Of a stretch of 64,000 bases of DNA, positions 43,444-51,700 are shown piece by piece (position 1 is the first letter of the stretch; every line of letters begins with the position of its first letter). Location of the stretch: contig DXAU01000017.1 in assembly GCA_019116885.1 (NCBI GenBank), positions 62,001-126,000 on the forward strand, in the 5' to 3' direction. Source of the DNA: Candidatus Mediterraneibacter pullistercoris (GTDB taxonomy: Bacteria > Bacillota > Clostridia > Lachnospirales > Lachnospiraceae). The notes under the pieces were generated by a model that saw nothing but the letters and a program-made list of their open reading frames with translations, was not told the DNA's origin and made no database searches. The translations under genes and the position numbers were made by a program.

Positions 43444-44474
43444 CACAGTCTTCTCACCGCCTCCATTGCAAGGGCAGATCTCTCACATTCCTGCGCGGTC
43501 ATAGTGATCTGCCAGCACAGAGGGCTTCCTTTCATATGTTCAGATGCATAGCTTAACCCGTTGGTTCTTTCATCCAGAAACGGACGGTCGATCTGGTTCG
43601 GATCGCCAAGCAGGATGATCTTCGTGTCTTTTCCGGCTCTGGTAATGATTCCCTTGATCTGATCCGGCGTTGTATTCTGTGCTTCGTCTATGATAAGATA
43701 TGTTTTCACGATAGAGCGTCCCCGTATGTAGTTGAGAGCCTCCTGCAGAAAATACTGTCCCGCATTTCTCGGGGAAATCCCGTAAGGAGCGCTTTTTCGG
43801 AACTCCAGCTTACGGATCATCCCGTCCGTCACCCGGCCGAGCTGCGTTTTTTTCGCCGACTGATCCGACTTCAGGACGACAAACTGGTTTTCCTCCAGCT
43901 TTGGTACATAGTTTTCCCCGTCTTCCCCCAGCACATACGTCTGGTCAACGGGAACACCTTTTTTCTTGAACTCCTTAAACAATTCTTCCGGCACATAGAG
44001 CTCGCACCTTCCGCTGTACTGATTCTCATGCTCCAGCACCTGGTCTGTTGTAAAATCCTCAGCACAGATGCCAAGCATCTGCGCTTTTATCCGCAGAAGC
44101 AGATCTTTTGTCACAAGGATGACCTGCTCGTCACGTGATTGGGACAGTCCGGCGCAGACCCTTAATATCCTGTTGTCCGCCGCTCCATCTGACAGATCTT
44201 CCGGAAGTTTTACATCCACAAAGTTCTTCTCTGCACAAAGTGTTCCCCCGCTGTCAAGAGGGACTCCTTTCAATAGATCGCCTTTCTGGCGGAGCTGCTC
44301 CAGATAGCGTATCACTCTGCGGGCATTGGCTCCTGTTTCGCCTTCTGCTTTCTTAAAATGATCCAGTTCTTCCAGCACAGCCATGGGAAGCACAACTAAA
44401 TTGTCCTCAAAACTTTCGATCGCATAAGGCGCCTGCAAAAGAATATTTGTATCAACCACATAAATCTTTATCAT
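43443..44474 (-). CDS. PIN-PhoH family protein lacking the P-loop region
   Basis: A 343-residue protein. Residues 1-140 form a PIN domain (YVVDTNILLQ, then ADNRIL and TKDLLL with the acidic site), followed by a PhoH domain. In the usual PIN-PhoH (YlaK-type, about 440 residues) the motif GISPRNxGQ is followed by a Walker A loop and some 95 residues before the ALNYIRGRSI block. Here GISPRNAGQYF goes straight into LQEALNYIRGRSI (residues 241-251), so the P-loop is absent, although Walker B (LIIDEAQNTTPDQ) and the GDPNQID block remain. ATP hydrolysis is thus doubtful; the PIN nuclease part looks intact. ATG 44474 has GAGAGG upstream. Confidence 0.85.
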   Translation of the reverse strand: MIKIYVVDTNILLQAPYAIESFEDNLVVLPMAVLEELDHFKKAEGETGANARRVIRYLEQLRQKGDLLKGVPLDSGGTLCAEKNFVDVKLPEDLSDGAADNRILRVCAGLSQSRDEQVILVTKDLLLRIKAQMLGICAEDFTTDQVLEHENQYSGRCELYVPEELFKEFKKKGVPVDQTYVLGEDGENYVPKLEENQFVVLKSDQSAKKTQLGRVTDGMIRKLEFRKSAPYGISPRNAGQYFLQEALNYIRGRSIVKTYLIIDEAQNTTPDQIKGIITRAGKDTKIILLGDPNQIDRPFLDERTNGLSYASEHMKGSPLCWQITMTAQECERSALAMEAVRRL

Positions 44475-44569
44475 AAAGTTTCCTCTCATCATTTTGCTCT
44501 ATTTTTATATCTAATCTATTTTATAATAAAGTCCGGGCTGACGGGGGCATAAAAATGTTAAATATACGT

Positions 44570-44620
44570 AAAAACCACCGGATATGTGCAGTTTTTCATC
44601 CAAACCATACATATCCGGTG
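44570..44620 (-). terminator. Rho-independent terminator of the vanG-like operon
   Basis: On the minus strand CACCGGATATGT pairs exactly with ACATATCCGGTG around a loop of about 21 bases, and GGTTTTTACG follows. It lies 46 bp past the racemase stop. Confidence 0.9.
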
Positions 44621-44665
44621 TCTTTATGTCTCATATTTCACTTTTACCTCTCACGGCGTACAGAT

Positions 44666-45859
44666 TCATACTGCAATCCGCCCGAGCCGTGTTCCAAGAC
44701 GGCTGAGTATCTCATTTGTGATCGTCCTCGCTGCTTCCGCCATATCTTCAGCCGTGATGATATCTGATATCATTGCCGGATTCCCGGACGGGCTGCTGCC
44801 CGGCGTCTGTCTGTCTCTGCCGCCTGCCCTTTTTCCGCAGGAACGCCCGATAAATACGACTTCATCCCCTGCCGATACTCCCGGCACATCTGTTACATCC
44901 AATGTGAGCTGGTCCATGCAGACCCGTCCAATCACCGGAACCCTCCTGCCGCCTACAAGCGCTGTTCCGCAGTTTGACAGGCTCCGCGGAATCCCGTCCG
45001 CATACCCCGCCGTGACGATGGCAGTCTTCCGGCTGCTCAGGGCCGTATAGGTCAGACCGTACCCTGCTGCTTCCCCTGCCGGAAGTTCTTTCACACATGC
45101 GATCCTCGCCTTAAGCGCCAGTACAGGGCTGAGGCATGCCTCTGTTTTCACTTTATCTTTCGCGGAACTTAAGACCCCGTAAAGGGCGATCCCTGGCCGC
45201 GCAAGGTCAAAAGAATATTCTGGATAGTTTAAAAGGCCATAACTTCCCTGAATATGCGACTGGAATCCCCGAAAGCCTTTTCTGTGCAGATACTCCGTAA
45301 CGAACCGGAGTCTCCGGATCTGTTCCCTGGTATACGCTTCTTCTGCCTGCGTGGTTCCGTCGGAGACACAGAGATGGGAAAATATGCCTGTTATATCCAG
45401 ACCCGGCAGTTTCCAGACCTCTTCGATGAGATCCATCCTGTCGTGCGGGATGCCCAGCCGGTGCATCCCTGTGTCTACACCAACATGTATGCGGATCTTC
45501 CGCCTTCCTGCATACTGAGACAGTCTCCTGGCATGTTCCTGGTCCACAACCGTCTGCGTAAGCCCATACTGCACAAGTTCCGGAAACTCCTCAGGATGCG
45601 TATATCCCAGGATCAATATCTGTCCGGATATCCCCGCCTCGCGCAGACGGACCGCCTCATCTGCTGACGCCACACAGAAATTATCGATCCCTGCTGTCTG
45701 GAGAATCCGGGATATAAGGATATCCCCGTGGCCGTATGCATTTGCCTTAACTGCCGGCATGAGTTCACACCCTGTGCCGGATAAACGCTTCAGTTCTTCT
45801 ACATTGTGGAGCAGTTTCTCTCTGTCCACTTCAATCCAGGCTCTGTCTGTTTCACTCAT
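44666..45859 (-). CDS. vanT: VanT-type racemase (serine/alanine), separate racemase domain
   Basis: A 397-residue PLP-dependent alanine-racemase-fold enzyme. The PLP Lys is in MPAVKANAYGHGD (residue about 39), and RVCMDQLTLDV carries the conserved Met-Asp. At the C-terminus the motif that in alanine racemases reads TISY has Asn (Asn382, in ARTITNEIL); the same Tyr-to-Asn change marks VanT serine racemases. So it probably makes D-Ser for the D-Ala-D-Ser ligase. AAAAAGGAGG precedes the ATG, so it is a separate start, not a frameshift. It overlaps the membrane-domain gene by 8 bp. Confidence 0.85.
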   Translation of the reverse strand: MSETDRAWIEVDREKLLHNVEELKRLSGTGCELMPAVKANAYGHGDILISRILQTAGIDNFCVASADEAVRLREAGISGQILILGYTHPEEFPELVQYGLTQTVVDQEHARRLSQYAGRRKIRIHVGVDTGMHRLGIPHDRMDLIEEVWKLPGLDITGIFSHLCVSDGTTQAEEAYTREQIRRLRFVTEYLHRKGFRGFQSHIQGSYGLLNYPEYSFDLARPGIALYGVLSSAKDKVKTEACLSPVLALKARIACVKELPAGEAAGYGLTYTALSSRKTAIVTAGYADGIPRSLSNCGTALVGGRRVPVIGRVCMDQLTLDVTDVPGVSAGDEVVFIGRSCGKRAGGRDRQTPGSSPSGNPAMISDIITAEDMAEAARTITNEILSRLGTRLGRIAV

Positions 45860-46886
45860 TTCTATGCGCCTCCTTTTTCACGAGAGCAGATATATGCACG
45901 AGCACTGCCGCCGCTGCGAAAGATACGATCGTGACGCTGAAAAACTGCACCAGTGCGTTGTCGACAAGAACGGGAGTAAGTCCGCAGATCCCCGCAGCTC
46001 CCCTCAGAGCGATCAGGACTGCCGGATGGATAATATACACGAGCATGGATACATCTCTTGTCCATCCCGGCGCCCTGCCCGGCACACACAGAAGCAGCCG
46101 GAACAGGAAATACATTACAGGGATGAGGAACAGATACATGCTGTTATGCCTCTGCAGCCCGTAACTGTAAGTGAGACATCCCTCTGCGAGCATCAGGGCC
46201 ATGCTGACAATCAGTCCTGCAACAGACCAGCCCGAACCTGCATCTCTTCTGTTTTCCCACTGTTTTCGGATCAGTACGCCAAGGAGCAGGAATACCGGGG
46301 CATAAAAGATCCCGTTGCGGGTATAACTGCTGACAGCAAATATCACGCCGTACAGAAACTTGATAGCGGGGATACGGCTCACAAGCCCGAAATAACTGTC
46401 TCCCCCTGCACCGATGATATAGAGGAGCACAGCGAAGGCAAAAGCTGTCCCCACAGAAGTCCGTCTCAAAAGCGCCGCGGCAAGGATGCATCCGATGATC
46501 ACTGCCGGAAAATACCAGAGATGATAAAATGCTCCGTCAAAGAAAATCATCCTGAGTAAACCGCCCACGCTCTCCGGCATGCCGCCTGAATAAAAGTTGA
46601 CCGGCAGATAGAGCACAAATGCAGCCGCATACAAAAACAGCGTCTTCTTTAACGACTGTATCACTTTCCCATCTGCTGTACACCCGCCCAGTTTCCATGA
46701 ACCCAGCACAAAATATCCCGTTGTCATCAGGAAAAAGGGGACTGCCACTCTTCCCACGCAGTAAGTGATAAGAAAATCCAGAGTTTCGCTGATTCCCGAA
46801 AACGGAGCCGTGTGAATAGCAATCACCATGACTGCCGCCGCCAGCCGGAAATGATCGATTCCAGCATAAAACTTTCTGCCTGCCAT
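45852..46886 (-). CDS. VanT-type membrane domain (acyltransferase-3 fold), separate protein
   Basis: A 344-residue integral membrane protein of the acyltransferase-3 family, like the N-terminal half of VanT. It starts MAGRKFYAGIDHFRLAAAVM, then VIAIHTAPFSG, and has RVAVPFFLMTTGYFVLGSW and nine or ten helices. In enterococcal VanT this domain and the racemase are one protein, and the membrane part is thought to supply L-serine; here they are two genes. It begins one base past the VanXY stop and overlaps the racemase start by 8 bp. Weak GGGGTG site before ATG 46886. Confidence 0.85.
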   Translation of the reverse strand: MAGRKFYAGIDHFRLAAAVMVIAIHTAPFSGISETLDFLITYCVGRVAVPFFLMTTGYFVLGSWKLGGCTADGKVIQSLKKTLFLYAAAFVLYLPVNFYSGGMPESVGGLLRMIFFDGAFYHLWYFPAVIIGCILAAALLRRTSVGTAFAFAVLLYIIGAGGDSYFGLVSRIPAIKFLYGVIFAVSSYTRNGIFYAPVFLLLGVLIRKQWENRRDAGSGWSVAGLIVSMALMLAEGCLTYSYGLQRHNSMYLFLIPVMYFLFRLLLCVPGRAPGWTRDVSMLVYIIHPAVLIALRGAAGICGLTPVLVDNALVQFFSVTIVSFAAAAVLVHISALVKKEAHRNE

Positions 46887-46887
46887 G

Positions 46888-47547
46888 TCACACCCCGCCT
46901 TTTCCTGCCGCCTGCAGTCTCCCCGGCATCTGTATGGCACGGCAGGAACCCGCTGTCCCGTAAGTCTGGCAGTATCTGCGCAGCGCCTTTTTCCTGGAAA
47001 GCCTCTCTACATACTCTTCCAATGCCAGATCGTCCCTTGCAATCACTTCTGAATGAGGGGTTCCCACATACCGGAAATGCCAGGGTTCCTCGCTGATTCC
47101 GGTCACAGCCTCCTTGCTCTTTTGATACCGCTCGATAAAACCATAGTAAGGCGCCATCTCCCGGAATACCTGGCAGATGCCCTTTCGTGGAAACTTCGGA
47201 CAGATGAAGTCGATGTACGGTGCGTTCTCTGCAAGATCAATGGCGAGTCCTGTCTCATGCTCGCTGCATCCCGGAAGCGCCACATATTTCCTGGCAAACG
47301 CGACACCTTTTTCCGCCACTGTATCCGCCCAGATCTGCTCCTGCTCTTTGCGCGGACGCCAGCCGCTTACCGGGACAATGGCTCCTTCTGCGCCAATATC
47401 TGAGAGCAGTCTTTTCAGCGCTTCTGCTGCTGTCCGCTCCATCAGAATGTCCGGATGGTCCCTGGATACGCTTACAAGATCCCCACGGTTAACGGGATGG
47501 TAGATCGGATGCTCAATATTGACCAGTGTAAGATAATTTGTTCTCAT
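46888..47547 (-). CDS. vanXY: VanXY-like D,D-dipeptidase/carboxypeptidase (M15)
   Basis: A 219-residue zinc peptidase of the VanY/VanXY family that would hydrolyse D-Ala-D-Ala or the terminal D-Ala, clearing vancomycin-binding ends. The zinc motif is SEHETGLAIDLA (His97, Asp104) and EEPWHFRYVG (Glu154, His157), exactly the family pattern. It has no signal peptide or membrane helix, like VanXY, so it would be cytosolic. The start ATG overlaps the ligase stop as ATGA, and the stop is one base from the next start. This dense coupling marks a single operon. Confidence 0.9.
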   Translation of the reverse strand: MRTNYLTLVNIEHPIYHPVNRGDLVSVSRDHPDILMERTAAEALKRLLSDIGAEGAIVPVSGWRPRKEQEQIWADTVAEKGVAFARKYVALPGCSEHETGLAIDLAENAPYIDFICPKFPRKGICQVFREMAPYYGFIERYQKSKEAVTGISEEPWHFRYVGTPHSEVIARDDLALEEYVERLSRKKALRRYCQTYGTAGSCRAIQMPGRLQAAGKGGV

Positions 47548-48623
47548 GCCCCCACCTCCATCGTAATCAGCCGTTCGATCAGCTCCTTAAATGAAATCCC
47601 CGCCTCTTTCATCATGCCCGGATACCGGCTGTGGGCCGTAAATCCCGGGATCGTGTTGACCTCGTTAAAATAGATCTTTCCTTCCGGTGTCAGAAACATA
47701 TCCACTCTGGCAAAATCCCGGCACTTTAACGCGCGGTATATGACAGCCGCCATATGTCTGATCTCTTCCGCTTTCTCGTGGGGAATCCTTGCCGGGACAT
47801 AGATATTGGACGTCTTCAGCGTATATTTTTCTTCATAGTTAAAGAAACCTTCGGATAACCCGATCTCGTCCACTTCTCCTATAAACAGTTCGCCGTTTCC
47901 AAGGACTGCGCACCCTACTTCAAATCCCGAAATCTGCTCTTCCATGACCACTTCACTGTCGTGCTCAAACGCACTTTCAACAGCCGGGATCAGTTCTTCC
48001 TCAGCGCAGACTCTCGTGATGCCAAATGATGATCCGGCCCGGACTGGCTTTACGAACAGCGGATATTTAAGCCTGCGCGCACATTTTCGCATCTCCTGCG
48101 CATCATAAGGCCTTGTGACTGTCACAGTCTCAGCCACCGGCACTCCTGCCGCCGCTGCGATGCGGTGAGAGAGTTCTTTATCCATACCTACCGCAGAACT
48201 CAGCAGTCCGCATCCTATGACCGGGATGGCGGCCAGTTCCAACACTCCCTGTACTGTCCCGTCCTCCCCGTTCTTTCCGTGCAGAATCGGAAAGGCAGCG
48301 TCTAAAGATACCATACGCGTCCCGCCTGCCTCCTGGTAACAGATGCCGTGAACCGTCCTGTCCGTACATACCCACACCGGCGTACACGTCTTGTCATTGA
48401 GCCATCGGTTCTCCGGGATATCGTCGATATTTCCCTTGTAGAGATACCATTGTCCGCTCTGGCGGCTGATGCCGATCAGAACCTGTTCATAGCGCTCTGT
48501 GTCCATGTTCTCTATGACGGCGTGCGCTGACTGAAGAGACACTTCGTATTCGGTGGAACATCCGCCAAACAGTATGGCGATCCTCTTCTTTCTCCCATTC
48601 TCTGTCATTTTGTTGTCGTCCAT
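47544..48623 (-). CDS. vanG: D-alanine--D-serine ligase, VanG type
   Basis: A 359-residue ATP-grasp ligase that joins D-Ala to D-Ser (or D-Ala) for peptidoglycan precursors. The catalytic segments LFGGCSTEYEVSLQSA, HGKNGEDGTVQG, KPVRAGSSFGIT and NEVNTIPGFTAHSRYP match VanG well. EEKYTLK (residues 264-270) carries the EKY form typical of D-Ala-D-Ser ligases. I chose ATG 48623, eight bases past AAGGAG; ATG 48629 is too close to it. It is the first gene of the operon, and neither vanR nor vanS is upstream, so control is unknown. A housekeeping Ddl role cannot be ruled out by sequence alone. Confidence 0.88.
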   Translation of the reverse strand: MDDNKMTENGRKKRIAILFGGCSTEYEVSLQSAHAVIENMDTERYEQVLIGISRQSGQWYLYKGNIDDIPENRWLNDKTCTPVWVCTDRTVHGICYQEAGGTRMVSLDAAFPILHGKNGEDGTVQGVLELAAIPVIGCGLLSSAVGMDKELSHRIAAAAGVPVAETVTVTRPYDAQEMRKCARRLKYPLFVKPVRAGSSFGITRVCAEEELIPAVESAFEHDSEVVMEEQISGFEVGCAVLGNGELFIGEVDEIGLSEGFFNYEEKYTLKTSNIYVPARIPHEKAEEIRHMAAVIYRALKCRDFARVDMFLTPEGKIYFNEVNTIPGFTAHSRYPGMMKEAGISFKELIERLITMEVGA

Positions 48624-48902
48624 TTTCATTTCTCCTTTTCCTCGCTGCCGGTATAGTATTCTGCCGTCCACTCTTGCGATATGAAAATAATAACAGGATG
48701 GGATTAATGATTTTTAATGAAATCATGATGATTTAGTGTATAGAATTGTTAAGATTTTATTTAGTAACCGTGGGGATTTGTAAATGGATCAGGCTGAACT
48801 GCCGCTTTTGAAATCAGTCCACCCTGTATTGCCATACATCCAAAAGGATGATATCATACCGACATAGGTCATGCACCAAAGGGGGCTTACAAAAGATACA
48901 TT

Positions 48903-50201
48903 ATGGAATACTCATTTACGGAACTACTCTGGCTCTTTCTCATCTACTCTACACTCGGATGGATCTTTGAGGCAGTCGTGGGCACAATTAAAAACAAAAG
49001 ATTTACGAACCGGGGATTCTCGACAGGACCTTTCTGTATCATCTACGGATTCTCGGCAGTCACCATGCAGGTGACACTTGCCGATCTGACAGACAATCCC
49101 ATATTTCTGTTTCTTGGATGCGGGATACAGGCCACTGCCATCGAATGGTTCGCCGGCAAGATACTGGAACGCCTGAACCGTCATAAATGGTGGGATTACT
49201 CCAATAAGAGATGGAATTTTGACGGATATATCTGTCTGGAATACACGCTGCTCTGGGCGATTCTCGGGACACTCACCGTACGGTACGGGAATACTTTTTT
49301 CCTGTTTCTCTACAAACTCATCCCCGAGCCGGTGCCCGCAGTTATCACCTGGGTGCTTGCCGCCTATGTGTGCCTCGACTCCGCCGTCTCTCTTGCAGCA
49401 GTGTTTCATCTGCGCCGCACCGGAAAAGGCAAACGTGAGCACAGCGGCACAATCTCATCTAAGTTATACCGGGCCGCACGCACTGTCATCGGCTATGTAG
49501 AACGCCGTATGGCAAAGGCTTATCCGGTGATTGAAGAAAAATCCGAAGAAATATTAAAAGAAGGAAAGTTTGCAGAAGGATGCGGCTTCTACAAACTGTT
49601 CTGGCTGTTCCTCATCGGTGCATTTTTAGGAGATATCACTGAAACGATCTTCTGCCGCCTGACTGCCGGAGTATGGATGAGCAGGAGCAGCCTTGTGTGG
49701 GGACCGTTCAGTATCGTGTGGGGGCTTGCCATTGCCCTTGCCACTGTTCTCCTGTACAAGGACAGAGAGAAACCCGACCGGCACATCTTCCTGATCGGAA
49801 CACTCCTTGGCGGCGCTTATGAGTATGCGTGCAGTGTTTTTACCGAGATCGTCTTCGGGCAGGTCTTCTGGGATTACAGCGGCATCCCGTTCAATCTTGG
49901 CGGAAGGATCAATCTCCTCTACTGCTTCTTCTGGGGAATTGCCGCCGTTGTATGGATCAAACTTCTGTATCCCCGGTTCTCCGGATGGATCGAGCGCATC
50001 CCGAAGATAGCAGGATACATAGCGACCTGGATTCTGGTCGTATTTATGGCCGCTGACATCATCGTTTCTGCAGCCGCTCTTATCCGCTATGACCAGAGAG
50101 CCGGAGGATCTGCAGCCAAAAGCGGCTGGGAGCAGATCATAGATGAGAACTTTGACGATGACAAAATAAAACAGATCTATCCAAATGCAAAGCAAAGATA
50201 A
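48903..50201 (+). CDS. Putative membrane protein with two CmpB-type domains
   Basis: A 432-residue polytopic membrane protein made of two copies of the putative ABC-transporter type IV (CmpB, PF06541-like) domain. Copy 1 begins FTELLWLFLIYSTLGWIFEA and copy 2 GFYKLFWLFLIGAFLGDITE (about residue 225). Each has the RGFSTGPFCIIYG / SSLVWGPFSIVWG block and a WDYSN / WDYSG block about 80 residues later. The function is unknown, and no ATPase lies beside it. The start is uncertain: GGGGG is about 17 bases before ATG 48903. It is divergent from the vanG-like operon and ends in a strong terminator. Confidence 0.8.
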   Translation: MEYSFTELLWLFLIYSTLGWIFEAVVGTIKNKRFTNRGFSTGPFCIIYGFSAVTMQVTLADLTDNPIFLFLGCGIQATAIEWFAGKILERLNRHKWWDYSNKRWNFDGYICLEYTLLWAILGTLTVRYGNTFFLFLYKLIPEPVPAVITWVLAAYVCLDSAVSLAAVFHLRRTGKGKREHSGTISSKLYRAARTVIGYVERRMAKAYPVIEEKSEEILKEGKFAEGCGFYKLFWLFLIGAFLGDITETIFCRLTAGVWMSRSSLVWGPFSIVWGLAIALATVLLYKDREKPDRHIFLIGTLLGGAYEYACSVFTEIVFGQVFWDYSGIPFNLGGRINLLYCFFWGIAAVVWIKLLYPRFSGWIERIPKIAGYIATWILVVFMAADIIVSAAALIRYDQRAGGSAAKSGWEQIIDENFDDDKIKQIYPNAKQR

Positions 50202-50204
50202 ACG

Positions 50205-50250
50205 AAAAAGAGGAGATTCTCAAATGTTCTGTGAATCTCCTCTTTTTCTG
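50205..50250 (+). terminator. Rho-independent terminator of the CmpB-domain gene
   Basis: AAAGAGGAGATTC pairs with GAATCTCCTCTTT around a loop of about 13 bases, followed by TTCTG after TTTTT. The A-rich left flank lets it work for the convergent symporter gene too. Confidence 0.9.
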
Positions 50251-50275
50251 TTTGTTCTTATCTGCTGCCGTCCTG

Positions 50276-51493
50276 CTACAGTTCGACTTTCAGGTTCTGT
50301 TCTTTGATATTATGACGGTTGGCATATCCTGACAGGATCATGGTCAGAGCACCGTCTCCGGTGATGTTGCAGGCTGTGCCGAAGCTGTCCTGGAGTGCAA
50401 AAATGGTAAGCATCAGGGCCGTCCCTGTCTCATCAAATCCAAGCACGCCCGTGATCAGCCCGAGAGACGCCATGACGGTTCCGCCCGGCACACCGGGAGC
50501 ACCGATGGCAAATACGCCGAGAAGCAGACAGAACAGGACCATCGTTCCGACATCCGGTATCCGTCCGTATAAGATCTGTGATACTGTCATGACAAAAAAC
50601 ACCTCGGTCAGCACGGAACCGCAGAGATGGATATTTGCAAACAGCGGGATGCCGAAATCTACCATGTCATCCCTGAGCGGCGGCTCTGATTTCTTCGCAC
50701 AGCGGAGCGCGACTGCAAGCGTTGCCGCAGAAGACATCGTACCAATGGCGGTAATATATGCCGGTCCATAGTTTCTGATGACTTTCAGCGGATTGCTCCC
50801 CGAGTAGATGCCTGCGGCAATGTAGAGCACAGCCATCCACAGATAATGTCCTGCCATAACGATCAGCACGACCTGGATGAACACCGGAAGCTGCTTTGTG
50901 ATCGTCCCCTCATAGGAGAGTCCGCAGAATGTAAACCCGATAAATACCGGAAGGATCGGAATCACGACTCTGGTCACGACTTCCAGCACGATCTTCTGAA
51001 ATTCTTCCAACAGGTTCGTCATCGTCACAGCATTCGTCCACGTGCATGCCAGTCCTAAGAGCACGGACAGTACGAGGGCGCTCATCACCGACATGATCTG
51101 CGGGATCTCAAGCTGGAACACGACCTCCGGCAGTTCTTTCAGACCTTCTACTTCTGATACGATGGACAGATGGGGGATGATCCCGTAGCCTGCCGCCATG
51201 GAAAGAAACGCCGCCAGAATGGAGGACAGATACGCGCAGAAAAGCGCCACGCCCAGCATCCGTGAGGCGCTCTTTCCAAGCCTCGTGATCGACGGCGCGA
51301 TAAAGCCGATGACAATCAGAGGCACACAGAAATTAATCAGCTCTGACAAAATAAATCTTACAGTTACAACAACATTCATCAAGGCGTCTCCTGCAGCTTT
51401 CATGGACTCCATTCCTGCAAGCTGCCCGACGATGATTCCGAACACCACTCCCACGAGCAGTTTAAACGGAAGACTGGTGAATACTTTCTTCAT
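50276..51493 (-). CDS. Dicarboxylate/amino acid:cation symporter
   Basis: A 405-residue transporter of the DAACS (GltP/GltT-like) family, which takes up glutamate, aspartate, serine or C4-acids with Na or H. It begins LPFKLLVGVVFGIIVGQLAG, has the serine-rich AIGTMSSAATLAVALRCAKK motif near residue 265, and the substrate block GAPGVPGGTVMASLGLITGV near 340, with DSFGTACNITGDGAL after it. It sits beside proB, which uses glutamate, but on the opposite strand. The ATG has AGAGGATTTC. Substrate cannot be told from sequence. Confidence 0.92.
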   Translation of the reverse strand: MKKVFTSLPFKLLVGVVFGIIVGQLAGMESMKAAGDALMNVVVTVRFILSELINFCVPLIVIGFIAPSITRLGKSASRMLGVALFCAYLSSILAAFLSMAAGYGIIPHLSIVSEVEGLKELPEVVFQLEIPQIMSVMSALVLSVLLGLACTWTNAVTMTNLLEEFQKIVLEVVTRVVIPILPVFIGFTFCGLSYEGTITKQLPVFIQVVLIVMAGHYLWMAVLYIAAGIYSGSNPLKVIRNYGPAYITAIGTMSSAATLAVALRCAKKSEPPLRDDMVDFGIPLFANIHLCGSVLTEVFFVMTVSQILYGRIPDVGTMVLFCLLLGVFAIGAPGVPGGTVMASLGLITGVLGFDETGTALMLTIFALQDSFGTACNITGDGALTMILSGYANRHNIKEQNLKVEL

Positions 51494-51614
51494 TTGAAAT
51501 CCTCTCTTCTTCTCAGTTTATAATATGCCGCCCTATTATAATCGATATATGTGTCTCTGGCAATAGTTATTATTTCCATATTGGATACAGTAACAGCCCC
51601 ATGGCTGAATCGGC

Positions 51615-51642
51615 TTGACAAAAGTCATATCTGTGTTACGAT
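51615..51642 (+). promoter_or_regulatory. proB promoter
   Basis: TTGACA (51615-51620), a 16-bp spacer and TACGAT (51637-51642) form a good vegetative promoter. The gene starts 59 bp further on. Confidence 0.75.
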
Positions 51643-51700
51643 ATCACAGTAAGTGTCCGCACACAGAGCGCGGGCAGATCAGTTCTAAAGGAGTAAGACA

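Noticed and set aside
45852..45859. Frameshift between acyltransferase and racemase (a broken fused VanT)
   Set aside because: The racemase has its own strong AGGAGG and ATG, and the upstream protein ends naturally; an 8-bp overlap is typical of coupled genes.
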